In this document: positions 28,956 to 36,526 of the stretch, in pieces | Numbering within the stretch: position 1 is the stretch's first letter | Layout: each line of letters begins with the position of its first letter | Assembly (NCBI GenBank): GCA_945907735.1 | Contig: CAMDTL010000003.1 | Span: 97,625-161,624, forward strand | Origin: Methylotenera oryzisoli | GTDB lineage: Bacteria > Pseudomonadota > Gammaproteobacteria > Burkholderiales > Methylophilaceae | DNA: 64,000 bases | Direction: 5' to 3' | Notes under the pieces: generated by a model | What the model saw: only the letters and a program-made list of their open reading frames with translations | What the model was told of the DNA's origin: nothing | The model's database searches: none | Translations under genes and position numbers: made by a program

Positions 28956-30209
28956 TTAATCTTCTTTATCCTCTACTGCATCCAACAAGTCCATGGCCTG
29001 ATTACTCAATTCCACACGCTCAATTTGTGCAAATCGACGCGTAATTTTTTGACTGCTAATATGCACTTCTTGTGCGTTTTCGTGTGCCTGACGAATATTA
29101 TCGGCCAGCTTTTTCATGCGCCCATCAAAGCGCTCAAAATCTTTACTCAATTTACCTAATTCATCCTTAATAATATGCACTTGTTTGCGCATCTCCACAT
29201 CTTTCAGCACCGCACGCGCAGTATTGAGCACCGCCATCAGCGTAGTTGGAGAGACCAGCCACACGCGTTTATTCATGGCGTAATCAATAATCTCGGGGTG
29301 GTAGGCATGAATCTCTGCAAACACCGCCTCGGCGGGGATAAACATCACCGCGCCGTCACTGGTCACATTCGGGATAATATACTTGCTGGCGATGTCATCC
29401 ACATGTTTTTTAATGTCGGCCTTAAATTGCTTTTCTGCCACATTCTGCGCGGCTTCCGCTAAGTTGCTATCAAACATCTTATGGTAATTTTCCAGCGGGA
29501 ATTTGCTATCCACCGCGACCGTACCTGTGGGTTCTGGCAGAAACAGTGCACAATCCACGCGCATGTCGTTGCTAAACGTATGCTGCATTTTAAAGCTGTC
29601 CGGCGGTAACGCATTGCGCACCAAGCCTTCCAACTGCACCTCACCATACGCACCACGGCTTTTTTTATCACCCAGCAAGTCTTGCAGGCTGACCATATTC
29701 ACCGTCAAACCGTCAATTTTCTTCTGCGCCTCGTCAATCGTTGCTAGGCGCGCCATCACGTTGGCAAAGGTTTCGTTGGTCTTTTTAAAGCCTTCTTCCA
29801 AACGCTCCGATACTTTTCCGCCGATTTCTTGCAGCCGCGCATCGACAATTTTTCCTAAATATTCAATACTTTGCGTGAGTGTGGTGGTGGCTTTCAACAT
29901 GGTGTCATTCACCGTCAACTGTTGCACCTTGCCTTGTTCACTCAAGGTGTCGCGCAACCTTGTAGAGCTTTCCTGAAGGGTCGTGCCTATGCGCTCACTC
30001 ATTTCATGTGAGCTAGTATTCATACGGTCTGCCAGCTTATTCAAACCATCGTTTAAATCGATTAACATCGCGCGATGCTTAGTTTCGAATTGGTCTTCCA
30101 AGGCTTGCAACAACTCGGCTTGCCCATTATTTTTAAATGACTTTAGCAATAGCCAAATCAGTAGCGCTAATTGAGCAATACTTAATAATATCAAAATATT
30201 AGTGAGCAT
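28956..30209 (-). CDS. rmuC: DNA recombination protein RmuC
   Basis: About 417 residues: one N-terminal membrane helix (ILILLSIAQLALLIWLLL), a long coiled coil (about 40-170), and the DUF195/RmuC nuclease-like domain with GAYGEVQLEGLVRNALP and VDSKFPLENYHKM. RmuC limits inversion at short inverted repeats. I place the start at 30209 rather than 30239, because this ATG overlaps the stop of the Doc gene as TAATG and leads directly into the membrane helix. Confidence 0.93.
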   Translation of the reverse strand: MLTNILILLSIAQLALLIWLLLKSFKNNGQAELLQALEDQFETKHRAMLIDLNDGLNKLADRMNTSSHEMSERIGTTLQESSTRLRDTLSEQGKVQQLTVNDTMLKATTTLTQSIEYLGKIVDARLQEIGGKVSERLEEGFKKTNETFANVMARLATIDEAQKKIDGLTVNMVSLQDLLGDKKSRGAYGEVQLEGLVRNALPPDSFKMQHTFSNDMRVDCALFLPEPTGTVAVDSKFPLENYHKMFDSNLAEAAQNVAEKQFKADIKKHVDDIASKYIIPNVTSDGAVMFIPAEAVFAEIHAYHPEIIDYAMNKRVWLVSPTTLMAVLNTARAVLKDVEMRKQVHIIKDELGKLSKDFERFDGRMKKLADNIRQAHENAQEVHISSQKITRRFAQIERVELSNQAMDLLDAVEDKED

Positions 30210-30592
30210 TATTTCTTTTCCGACTGCACGCGCAGCCAATCCGCAAACGCCGCTTCGTCCAGCTCGCCCGCCGCCGCCAGCATGGTAAGCGTCGCGCCCA
30301 CCTGCGTGGCGGTTAATTTATAGCCGTTTAACGCCAAAAACAAACCCACGCTCAAAAAAGCCGCGCCTTTGTTGCCGTCCACAAAGGCGTGATTTTTAGC
30401 CAAACCAACACCATACGCCGCCGCCAATTCCGCGTAATCTGGCGTGCCATAATGCGCCAAGTTGGGCGCACGATGCAGCGCGGAATCCAGAAAAGCCGCA
30501 TCGCGTATGCCAGAAGCGCCGCCATGCATCGCCAAACTCTCGTCGTGCAACGTCACCAGCAGGCCTTTATCCAGCCATCTCCATGCTTGCAT
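30209..30592 (-). CDS. doc: Death-on-curing (Fic/Doc) family toxin-like protein
   Basis: 127 residues. The Fic/Doc motif is present as NHAFVDGNKGAAF. The residue after NK is normally arginine (HxFxDGNKR); here it is glycine encoded by GGC, one base from CGC. Doc enzymes phosphorylate or AMPylate translation factors, and that arginine helps to bind the phosphates, so this copy may be weakened or inactive. It follows the AbrB-type antitoxin by 3 bp and shares a base with the rmuC start. It is more GC-rich than its neighbours. Confidence 0.88.
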   Translation of the reverse strand: MQAWRWLDKGLLVTLHDESLAMHGGASGIRDAAFLDSALHRAPNLAHYGTPDYAELAAAYGVGLAKNHAFVDGNKGAAFLSVGLFLALNGYKLTATQVGATLTMLAAAGELDEAAFADWLRVQSEKK

Positions 30593-30595
30593 GGT

Positions 30596-30820
30596 TTACT
30601 TGGCCAACGCGTTAAACGTATCGCGATATTCGCGCATAAATTGGCGACCAATTTCAAGCTGCTCTTCAAAATGGGGGTTATTCGGCGTAATCGCCACGCC
30701 GCCTGGCGTATCGGTTAAAAACACCGTGTCGCCCTTCTCCAACTTCAACCGCGCCAGCACTTCTTTGGGCAAAATTAGGCCGACCGAATTACCGATTTGC
30801 GTGAGTTTAATGCCTTGCAT
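30596..30820 (-). CDS. AbrB/MazE-family antitoxin
   Basis: 74 residues. The swapped-hairpin DNA-binding domain is seen in LTQIGNSVGLILPKEVLARLKLEKGDTVFL; the C-terminal third (EEQLEIGRQFMREYRDTF) is the toxin-binding helix. I start it at 30820 because GGAGG lies 6-7 bases upstream on the minus strand and homologues begin there. With the following Doc-like gene it forms a toxin-antitoxin pair. It is probably autoregulated at the palindrome at 30847-30864. Confidence 0.9.
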   Translation of the reverse strand: MQGIKLTQIGNSVGLILPKEVLARLKLEKGDTVFLTDTPGGVAITPNNPHFEEQLEIGRQFMREYRDTFNALAK

Positions 30821-30846
30821 GTTGCGCCTCCAACAATTATTAACTG

Positions 30847-30864
30847 TTATAACAATTGTTATAA
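30847..30864. promoter_or_regulatory. Probable operator of the AbrB-Doc operon
   Basis: TTATAACAATTGTTATAA is a perfect 18-base palindrome located 27 bp upstream of the antitoxin ATG and containing TATAAC, which can act as the -10 box. This is the expected position for autorepression by the antitoxin. Confidence 0.65.
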
Positions 30865-30893
30865 TACACAAATAATATTTAATATACAACACT

Positions 30894-30930
30894 GCCAATA
30901 CCCGCATGGATATTTACTTGTAGGCCTGCC
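30894..30930 (+). repeat. CATGGATA-family dispersed repeat, copy F
   Basis: CCCGCATGGATATTTACTTG is followed by TAGGCCTGCC. The same core and the same trailing TTGxAGGCC occur in copy G on the other strand. Confidence 0.5.
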
Positions 30931-31363
30931 CTCACATGTTGGAATCGGGGAGCAGGCATTTTATTGCGCGAAGCTATACTATTTTAACTATCATGCTGAG
31001 CTTGATTCAGCATCTTGTTATTCCGCATTAAATGCGGAATAACAACGCTAAAAAACATCCAATGGGCTACCCACCCCGCACACCCAATTCACTAGGGTGG
31101 CGCTTGCCATGAAACAAAAATAACGCGCTTAACCCAATGCAGGTATTGCATTTCTGTGCGAGTACTGTAATGCTTAACACGTATTTTTTGTCGTACAATA
31201 TCCAGAAGTTTTGGCTACTGACCATTTTCAGGTGTATTTTCTGAGCTCATTACCGTTAAAATAGCATCATAATTAATGATAATTCATATAGTTAAATTGA
31301 ATATGATAAAAATCATACACCTACAATTACCAAGTTATACACCTATTTCGGTGTATATTTTAC
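30907..31363. other. Gene-free interval between the toxin-antitoxin operon and the cassette array
   Basis: About 460 bp with no supported gene. It holds the double-hairpin repeat at 30994-31043. It also holds four copies of ATACACC/GGTGTAT at 31231-31237, 31315-31321, 31337-31343 and 31350-31356, the last two forming a hairpin just before the first cassette boundary. It is very AT-rich from 31180 onward. An old attI site could lie here, but I cannot identify one. Confidence 0.4.
30994..31043. repeat. Double-hairpin dispersed repeat
   Basis: Two hairpins in a row, TGCTGA/TCAGCA and the 13-base perfect pair GTTATTCCGCATT/AATGCGGAATAAC. It has the same two-hairpin build as the element at 28592-28660. 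Confidence 0.65.
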
Positions 31364-31411
31364 GTTGGGCGTCTTGAACGCGGAATGTTTGCTGCTCGAA
31401 GGGGATGACAC

Positions 31412-31882
31412 GTGCTAAGAACGATACTTGCTGGCCTCGCGGGTGGAGTGGCGATGAATATCGCTATGCTGCTCACCTTCCGCCTGCTTGGCTTCGGTTG
31501 GAATGGCGGCGGCATCCTTCTATCTTCTCCTATCCAGAGCCCGAAGCTCATCGCTGTTTGGACTCAGCTAGAACCTTTGCCTCTCATCGTTGCGAATCCG
31601 ACTCCGATCATCATCGGCATGGTGCTCTTCGGCATAGGGCACGCCTTCATTTACCGCTCAGTGTCTGTCGCTTGGCCAGCGGGCATTTTCCAGAGGGCAA
31701 TGCGTTTCGCTGGTTTGCTGTTCTTCATGATCTTCCTGTTCTGGGAATTCTTTACCCCATTCAATCAGTTCGGAGAGCCGTTGCCGCTCGTCGCTCTTGA
31801 GCTACTTTTCTGGGCAACCATTGCCATCGCGGAAGCGTTTGCCATTGCGGCTGTAATCGAGCGCAAAATAAGTGGCACATGA
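31412..31882 (+). CDS. Cassette 1: small membrane protein of unknown function
   Basis: 156 residues starting MLRTILAGLAGGVAMNIAML, with four predicted membrane helices (about 1-25, 60-80, 92-112 and 125-150). I recognise no family; the glycine-rich first helix and the IGHAFIYRSV segment resemble DUF-type integral membrane proteins found in cassettes. It begins 48 bp after the cassette boundary and ends 7 bp before attC1, which is the normal cassette layout. GGGGATG precedes the start. Confidence 0.75.
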   Translation: MLRTILAGLAGGVAMNIAMLLTFRLLGFGWNGGGILLSSPIQSPKLIAVWTQLEPLPLIVANPTPIIIGMVLFGIGHAFIYRSVSVAWPAGIFQRAMRFAGLLFFMIFLFWEFFTPFNQFGEPLPLVALELLFWATIAIAEAFAIAAVIERKISGT

Positions 31883-31889
31883 GCCATAC

Positions 31890-31958
31890 ACCCAACCCTT
31901 CACTCAACCGAACCTGCCGCGAGAAGCCGCAGCAGGCCGGTTACTTCGAACGTTAGGA
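31890..31958 (+). other. attC site 1
   Basis: R'' is ACCCAAC (31890-31896) and R' is GTTAGGA (31952-31958). Between them are nested complementary pairs TTC/GAA, AACCG (31906-31910)/CGGTT (31938-31942) and CCTGC (31913-31917)/GCAGG (31932-31936), with unpaired bases between stems as in folded attC sites. R'' matches six of seven positions of the complement of the left boundary GTTGGGC, as expected for an intact cassette 1. Confidence 0.85.
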
Positions 31959-31964
31959 ATCACC

Positions 31965-32024
31965 ATGACCGCGTGTTCGTTCGCAACCTTCGCAACGGCT
32001 ATTCCTAACTCATCATTTCACTAG
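31965..32024 (+). CDS. Cassette 2: 19-codon reading frame in a 111-bp mini-cassette
   Basis: Cassette 2 spans only about 31953-32063. Its sole frame is MTACSFATFATAIPNSSFH, ending inside the attC site. It may not be translated. The cassette could be effectively geneless. Confidence 0.3.
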   Translation: MTACSFATFATAIPNSSFH

Positions 32025-32069
32025 GCTGGCTGAAAAGTGCGGCCAGTCCAGTGAATTCAGTCGTTAGCC
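32003..32069 (+). other. attC site 2
   Basis: R'' TCCTAAC (32003-32009) is the exact complement of GTTAGGA at 31952, the left boundary of the same cassette, as predicted by the cassette recombination mechanism. R' is GTTAGCC (32063-32069). The inner arms CACTAGGCTGGC and GGCCAGTCCAGTG pair with one or two mismatches or bulges. Confidence 0.85.
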
Positions 32070-32095
32070 AACAATCAACCAGAGAAAGGAACAGC

Positions 32096-32626
32096 ATGTC
32101 ATCTCCCAGCCTGCGGGCAAAACTCGATGCGATCTTCAATGCCCATATGGACGCGGAACTGGCTGGCGACCTCGACCAGACGCTGGCAACCATGGCGCCG
32201 AATCCGCATCTAGTGAACGTGCCGACCATGGTGGGCGGCCAGGGCCCGCAAGGCGTGCGGACGTTCTACGCGAACCGCTTAATCGGCCAGTTCTTTCCGC
32301 CTGACGTCACGTTTGAAACGCTGTCGCGAACCTACAGTGAAGAAAGACTTATCGATGAGATCATCATCTCGTTCACGCACACCAGCAAGATCGACTGGAT
32401 GCTGCCAGGAGTCGAGCCCACTGGGAAGCGGGTCGAAGCGGTGTTTGTGGTGATTGTCGGCATCGAAGGTGAAAAAGTTTCCTACGAGCACATCCTGTGG
32501 GATCAGGCTAGCGTGCTGGTGCAAATCGGCCTCCTTGACCCTACGGGTCTCCCGGTCGCTGGCGCGGGTGCCGCCGCAAAGCTGAGAAATCCAGCATTGC
32601 CAGACCCGTTCTTCAATGAGAGCTAG
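32096..32626 (+). CDS. Cassette 3: NTF2/SnoaL-like protein
   Basis: 176 residues from ATG 32096, which follows AAAGGA at 8 bases; a longer frame to 32051 would run through the attC site. The sequence (LDAIFNAHMDAELAGDLDQTLATMAPNPHLVNVP, later VEAVFVVIVGIEGEKVSYEHILWDQ) has the look of the nuclear-transport-factor-2 fold used by SnoaL-type cyclases and many small-molecule enzymes. The substrate is unknown. It is GC-rich compared with the chromosome. Confidence 0.75.
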   Translation: MSSPSLRAKLDAIFNAHMDAELAGDLDQTLATMAPNPHLVNVPTMVGGQGPQGVRTFYANRLIGQFFPPDVTFETLSRTYSEERLIDEIIISFTHTSKIDWMLPGVEPTGKRVEAVFVVIVGIEGEKVSYEHILWDQASVLVQIGLLDPTGLPVAGAGAAAKLRNPALPDPFFNES

Positions 32627-32655
32627 CTGCGAACCTGAGGCCAGAGACATTAGCC

Positions 32656-32721
32656 ATGCCAGACATCAAGCCCGACGCACCCAGCACCGCTGCCGATGTT
32701 CAACGCAGGGCTTCTGTGTGA
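32656..32721 (+). pseudogene. Cassette 4 remnant (21-codon frame)
   Basis: MPDIKPDAPSTAADVQRRAS is followed by V and a stop. It begins directly after ATTAGCC (32649-32655), which resembles a mutated cassette boundary, so it is probably the start of a fourth cassette gene cut off when the array decayed. Confidence 0.35.
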
Positions 32722-32859
32722 GTGTGCGTGCAAGGCGTTTGCGGCAAAGGTAGCCGCAAGTTTAAACGTACGACAGATTCAAATCACCAGTATGAGAAAG
32801 AGTAAATTAAGCGAAGCAAAACAAGCGTCATATGCGTAAATTTAATGGTGTGCCGAAGG

Positions 32860-33255
32860 CTAATTTTGGTCTATTTTCTCATCATACTTGATATACTTGA
32901 ACCGCTGATCCTCATTCGGCGTGCCCTCTAATGCGCCGCCTTCCAACGCAGGTTGCCAGCCTATCACTTGTTCAATCTTGGCCGCCAACTCAAAATCCTT
33001 ATCGGTAATGCCTTTGGCATCGTGTGTGCATAATTTAACAATCACGAACGCGTAAGAAACGGTTAAATCGGGGTGATGCCATGCTGCTTCTGCCAAATGA
33101 CCGACTGTGTTGACGACCATGAGCGTGGCTTTCCAGCCGCTGGTTTTGTACTTGCGGCGTATCCAGCCATCCTCAAAAAACCAATGTGGCAGCTCGTTTT
33201 CAAGCCTTGCTTTGGTTTCAGCTTCATTATAAATTTTGGCAGAAATTCTGGACAT
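32860..33255 (-). CDS. phhB: Pterin-4a-carbinolamine dehydratase-like protein
   Basis: 131 residues with the PCD/DCoH fold: HLAEAAWHHPDLTVSYAFVIVKL carries the HH and P/D active-site elements, followed by THDAKGITDKDFELAAKIEQV. Members of this family occur in the H4MPT gene islands of methylotrophs, where a role in pterin cofactor metabolism has been proposed. It lies 9 bp downstream of the kinase-like gene on the same strand. It is longer at both ends than the typical 100-residue enzyme. Confidence 0.85.
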   Translation of the reverse strand: MSRISAKIYNEAETKARLENELPHWFFEDGWIRRKYKTSGWKATLMVVNTVGHLAEAAWHHPDLTVSYAFVIVKLCTHDAKGITDKDFELAAKIEQVIGWQPALEGGALEGTPNEDQRFKYIKYDEKIDQN

Positions 33256-33264
33256 AAAAATGCG

Positions 33265-33882
33265 CTAACACACAACACTAGAGCAGACTCTGCTCAATTT
33301 TTGCTCATCAATGCCATCTTCAAAATGCACGCAATCACCTTTTTTAACAATCCACGGATAAAATAATTTATCTAGCGCAAAGTCGCCAAATACTTGGTCA
33401 ACCAGCCCATCATTGATAATGGCTTTAAGACTAAGCCTTTTTTCGTTTGGCTTATCCGATTTAACTAAAATAAGATGTTTTGCACCAAGCTTGTGCGCCA
33501 ACCAAGCGGCCAAACTATCAGCAGTCATGTCCCAAGTTTTAGGAATACTATCAGAATTCAACACCATTTTGCTGGGTAGCCAGACGATGCCACGATGCTG
33601 CCAAGTGCGCTCATCAATCTCCATCTCGCTACTTGCCGTTGCTAATAAGGGATTCATATCGGCCAGCAATAAACCAAATTGATCCATCGCCAATACTGCT
33701 AACTGATGCGCGCAAGCGTCACTAATTTTGGATTGTAATTGTGCTGCTCGCACCGCGTCAGCAAAAATACCGCCACCTGGCACGATAATGACATGCCCAT
33801 CGCTATGCTTTGCAGCCACCTCTAACCAACGCTCCAACTCTGGTGAGCCTAAAAGGCTACCGCCGATTTTCACTACCCACAT
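33265..33882 (-). CDS. Amino-acid-kinase-fold protein, MfnE-like
   Basis: 205 residues from ATG 33882, chosen because AAGGAG lies 5 bases upstream on the minus strand. The fold markers are VVKIGGSLLGSPELERWL, VIIVPGGGIFADAVR and WDMTADSLAAWLAHKLGAKHLILVKS, which is the aspartate/glutamate/uridylate kinase family. In methanogens the related MfnE phosphorylates a furan alcohol in methanofuran synthesis; by context the same step for methylofuran is the best guess. Confidence 0.75.
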   Translation of the reverse strand: MWVVKIGGSLLGSPELERWLEVAAKHSDGHVIIVPGGGIFADAVRAAQLQSKISDACAHQLAVLAMDQFGLLLADMNPLLATASSEMEIDERTWQHRGIVWLPSKMVLNSDSIPKTWDMTADSLAAWLAHKLGAKHLILVKSDKPNEKRLSLKAIINDGLVDQVFGDFALDKLFYPWIVKKGDCVHFEDGIDEQKLSRVCSSVVC

Positions 33883-33927
33883 GGATCTCCTTTTAAATTG
33901 CTTTTCCAATGTGACCATGACTTATCA

Positions 33928-33953
33928 TTTTTACTCAATCAGTTAAGTAAAAA
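33928..33953. promoter_or_regulatory. Inverted repeat upstream of the MfnE-like gene
   Basis: TTTTTACT (33928-33935) and AGTAAAAA (33946-33953) are exact inverted copies in the 147-bp gap between pabB and the kinase gene. It could act as a weak terminator after pabB or as an operator. Confidence 0.35.
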
Positions 33954-34029
33954 TTATCCTAACTTTCAGTTGTTATCATCCCTTAAAAAGGCTTGGGTTA
34001 TTGTTGTTTTTATAGTTAAGAGGCCTTAA

Positions 34030-35460
34030 TCACAGCCTCGTAAAATACTTTATTATTGTTGTAAAACTAGACGCTTTATCTAGCGTTTCGGTGTATTCTT
34101 TTGACGCGTCCGAATCTGAAACTATACCACCGCCCGCATAAAAGCTAAGCTTATTTTTACATACAATGGCGGTGCGAATCGCAATGTTGGTATCCATGTC
34201 GCCATCAAAACCAACATAGCCTATCGCACCGCAGTAAATTCCGCGTCGATGTGGCTCCAGTGCCTCAATGATTTGCATGGCACGCAACTTGGGAGCGCCA
34301 GTAATCGAACCGCCTGGAAAGCAACTCCGCAGCACATCGACAGCTGTTTTTCCCACTTTTAATTTGGCTACAATAATGCTTACCAAATGATGCACATTGG
34401 CAAAACTTTGTAACTGAAATAGCTGATTTACCTGTACTTTTTCGCAGCTTTTGCTTAAATCGTTACGCAATAAATCCACTATCATCAGATTCTCCGCCCG
34501 ATCTTTCTCGCTCGCCAATAGCGCATTTGAGTTGGCCAAGTCTTTTTCTGGATTGCTAGAACGTGGCCGTGTGCCTTTAATAGGACGGGTTTCTACGTGA
34601 TTACCTGTGATTTGAATAAAACGCTCGGGCGAGTTTGAAAGCACTTGAAAATGCTCTTTCTCATTCAAAGGTAAATCCATGTACGCCATAAATGGCGCCG
34701 GGCTAATCTCACGTAATTTTTTGTACATCTGCCAACTATCACCCGTCACTTCGGCTGAAAAACGCTGCGCCAAATTGACCTGGTAGCAATCACCGGCGGT
34801 AATATAAGCTTTAATTTTGTCAAACGCTAGCCTGTATTGTGCTTGTGATAAATTGGCAGTAATGGGCGTTTTAACTTCAAATTGAGCTGGTTTATTTTCT
34901 AAATTTAATGCGCCAGAAGGCGCATGGTCATTGGTCTGGATATAGCTGCCTTGCAGCGCCTGCCAGATTGCATGTGTTGGTGCATTTAAAGCATGTGAAA
35001 CCCATTGCGTTTTCTGCGCGCGATGATCCACCATAATCGCGCCATCGTAAATGCCGACCATCATTTCTGGGATTGCTTCAGCCGCAATGGCATTACTTGA
35101 CAGTTTTTCGATACGTCGCGCTAAATCGTAGCCAAAATAACCCACGGCGCCGCCAGCAAACGGCAACTCAGACTTTGGCGCTGGATATTGCTTGAGTATA
35201 TTTTTTAGCAACACAAATGGATCTTCTTCAGAAGTTTTTAGCTCGCCATTTTGCGTAATGGTGGTGATTTTTCCACGCGTCACCAGCGTAATAAAGGGCT
35301 CAGCCACGAGAATATCGTAACGCCCATATTGGCTGCCAGGATTTCCAGTACTAACGTCCAGCATTTGGCCACTATCTAGCAACATCGGCCAAGCAAGGTT
35401 TTTGATGCGCTCAAACAGCAACGCACTATCGTGATGATAAGTTAAATCGTGCTTAAGCAT
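34030..35460 (-). CDS. pabB: Aminodeoxychorismate synthase component I (PabB-like)
   Basis: 476 residues from ATG 35460, which overlaps the end of the upstream gene by 8 bases. The chorismate-binding domain shows RPIKGTRPRSSNPEKDLANS, RNDLSKSCE, CFPGGSITGAPKLRAMQII and GGIVSDSDASKEYTETLDKA. The PIKGT lysine is the PabB nucleophile. It makes 4-amino-4-deoxychorismate on the way to p-aminobenzoate, the aryl precursor of both folate and H4MPT. Its position among H4MPT genes suggests dedicated supply for the latter. Confidence 0.92.
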   Translation of the reverse strand: MLKHDLTYHHDSALLFERIKNLAWPMLLDSGQMLDVSTGNPGSQYGRYDILVAEPFITLVTRGKITTITQNGELKTSEEDPFVLLKNILKQYPAPKSELPFAGGAVGYFGYDLARRIEKLSSNAIAAEAIPEMMVGIYDGAIMVDHRAQKTQWVSHALNAPTHAIWQALQGSYIQTNDHAPSGALNLENKPAQFEVKTPITANLSQAQYRLAFDKIKAYITAGDCYQVNLAQRFSAEVTGDSWQMYKKLREISPAPFMAYMDLPLNEKEHFQVLSNSPERFIQITGNHVETRPIKGTRPRSSNPEKDLANSNALLASEKDRAENLMIVDLLRNDLSKSCEKVQVNQLFQLQSFANVHHLVSIIVAKLKVGKTAVDVLRSCFPGGSITGAPKLRAMQIIEALEPHRRGIYCGAIGYVGFDGDMDTNIAIRTAIVCKNKLSFYAGGGIVSDSDASKEYTETLDKASSFTTIIKYFTRL

Positions 35461-36526
35461 ATTTCCGCGCCAAACTAGCCACCGCAAATGCGGCAAAACA
35501 CACCTCTAAATCGCGCTGTAATTTTAAATTTACATGCTCTGCAGGCCGCATGGATATTAACTCACAAGCATACTTAAAATTGCAGTTTAAATCTGCTGCT
35601 AATTGCTTAATTAAAAAACTGCCCGCGCCTGCGCCAATAATAGGTATACCGGGTTTCAAATGCTTCAAAACTGCAGTTTTAATTTGTCGCAGCTGTAATT
35701 TTTTACAAGTTTCTGCTAAGTTTTTCCAAGTTTGCAATGGCCTATCTTCCACATCATGCCCGATCATGCGCGCTAAACGCCGCGCGGTTTCTACCAAGTT
35801 TTTACCTTTTCCATCGGCAGTTTCAGCGCTATCAAATTCGGGCAAAAGTTCACCCGTTAATCTATAAACATCCGCCATGGTGGCAAAATATTCTGCAGCA
35901 ACATTCACTTCAACGCCTTCAACCGCCAATTTTTGCGCTAACGCCATCACTGGCGTGCGTGCCACGCCAGTGTAAATCAAGCCGTCATCAGCCATGCGGC
36001 TTGCGTCGCTTAAGCTTATACTTTTCACTTTGCCACGTTCTATCGCAATAATATCCGTCGTGGTACTGCCAATGTCGATGAATAATGCGTCTGCAACGTA
36101 ACTTCCAAGCACGCTGGCGCTGGCATGCCAGTTAGCGGATGCGATGGCGCCTGTATTCGCCGCAACGTGCGCTAACGTCACAAAACCGCCCTTATCAGCA
36201 GGCAGTGCCGCATAAAATAAAGTGTCTTTACCTAATAACTTTGCCGTTAGCTTCGAAATTTCAATCACGCCAGCTTGACGATTGGCGAACAAATCCACCA
36301 ATTCACCGGTCATGGTCACCGCCTGACCTGCTTCAGCAGGCACTATTTTAAAGGCTTGCAGCACCTCATTCATTGCAACTTGTAAATGATTTAGGCCTTT
36401 CCAAAGCGGACAAGGTAACTGCAATATTTGTACGACAGCACCATTTTTATCCAACAAAACCGCTTTTAAGTGCGCGCCGCCAATATCCCAGCCGATGATA
36501 GGTGTGGGGTTGGCAAGTTTAGACAT
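35453..36526 (-). CDS. H4MPT-linked C1-pathway protein, hydantoinase/oxoprolinase-like
   Basis: 357 residues from ATG 36526. The longest frame begins at 36694 but reads through the preceding gene, and 36526 overlaps that gene's end by 8 bases. The actin/Hsp70-like ATPase motifs are GWDIGGAHLKAV and LFIDIGSTTTDIIAI. Proteins of this type are found only in organisms with the H4MPT C1 pathway; the biochemical step is not established as far as I know. A CATGGATA-family repeat (copy D) is read in frame as SMRPAEH. Confidence 0.85.
   Translation of the reverse strand: MSKLANPTPIIGWDIGGAHLKAVLLDKNGAVVQILQLPCPLWKGLNHLQVAMNEVLQAFKIVPAEAGQAVTMTGELVDLFANRQAGVIEISKLTAKLLGKDTLFYAALPADKGGFVTLAHVAANTGAIASANWHASASVLGSYVADALFIDIGSTTTDIIAIERGKVKSISLSDASRMADDGLIYTGVARTPVMALAQKLAVEGVEVNVAAEYFATMADVYRLTGELLPEFDSAETADGKGKNLVETARRLARMIGHDVEDRPLQTWKNLAETCKKLQLRQIKTAVLKHLKPGIPIIGAGAGSFLIKQLAADLNCNFKYACELISMRPAEHVNLKLQRDLEVCFAAFAVASLARKYA
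35534..35570 (+). repeat. CATGGATA-family dispersed repeat, copy D (in coding sequence)
   Basis: TGCTCTGCAGGCCGCATGGA is followed by TATTAACTCACAAGC. It shares about 30 of 37 positions with copy C. It lies inside the hydantoinase-like gene. Confidence 0.55.

Larger units (their letters stand above)
31364..32721 (+). mobile_element. Integron gene-cassette array without an integrase (CALIN-type)
   Basis: A run of cassettes bounded by GTTRRRY-type sites at 31364 (GTTGGGC), 31952 (GTTAGGA), 32063 (GTTAGCC) and possibly a mutated one at 32649 (ATTAGCC). Two attC sites can be folded from sequence. All genes point the same way and the segment is visibly more GC-rich than the flanks. No tyrosine-recombinase integrase gene is present in the window. 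The right end is degraded. Confidence 0.8.

Noticed and set aside
32613..32655. A third attC site after cassette 3
   Set aside because: The expected R'' GGCTAAC is missing and the interval is too short to fold; only a mutated R' (ATTAGCC) remains.
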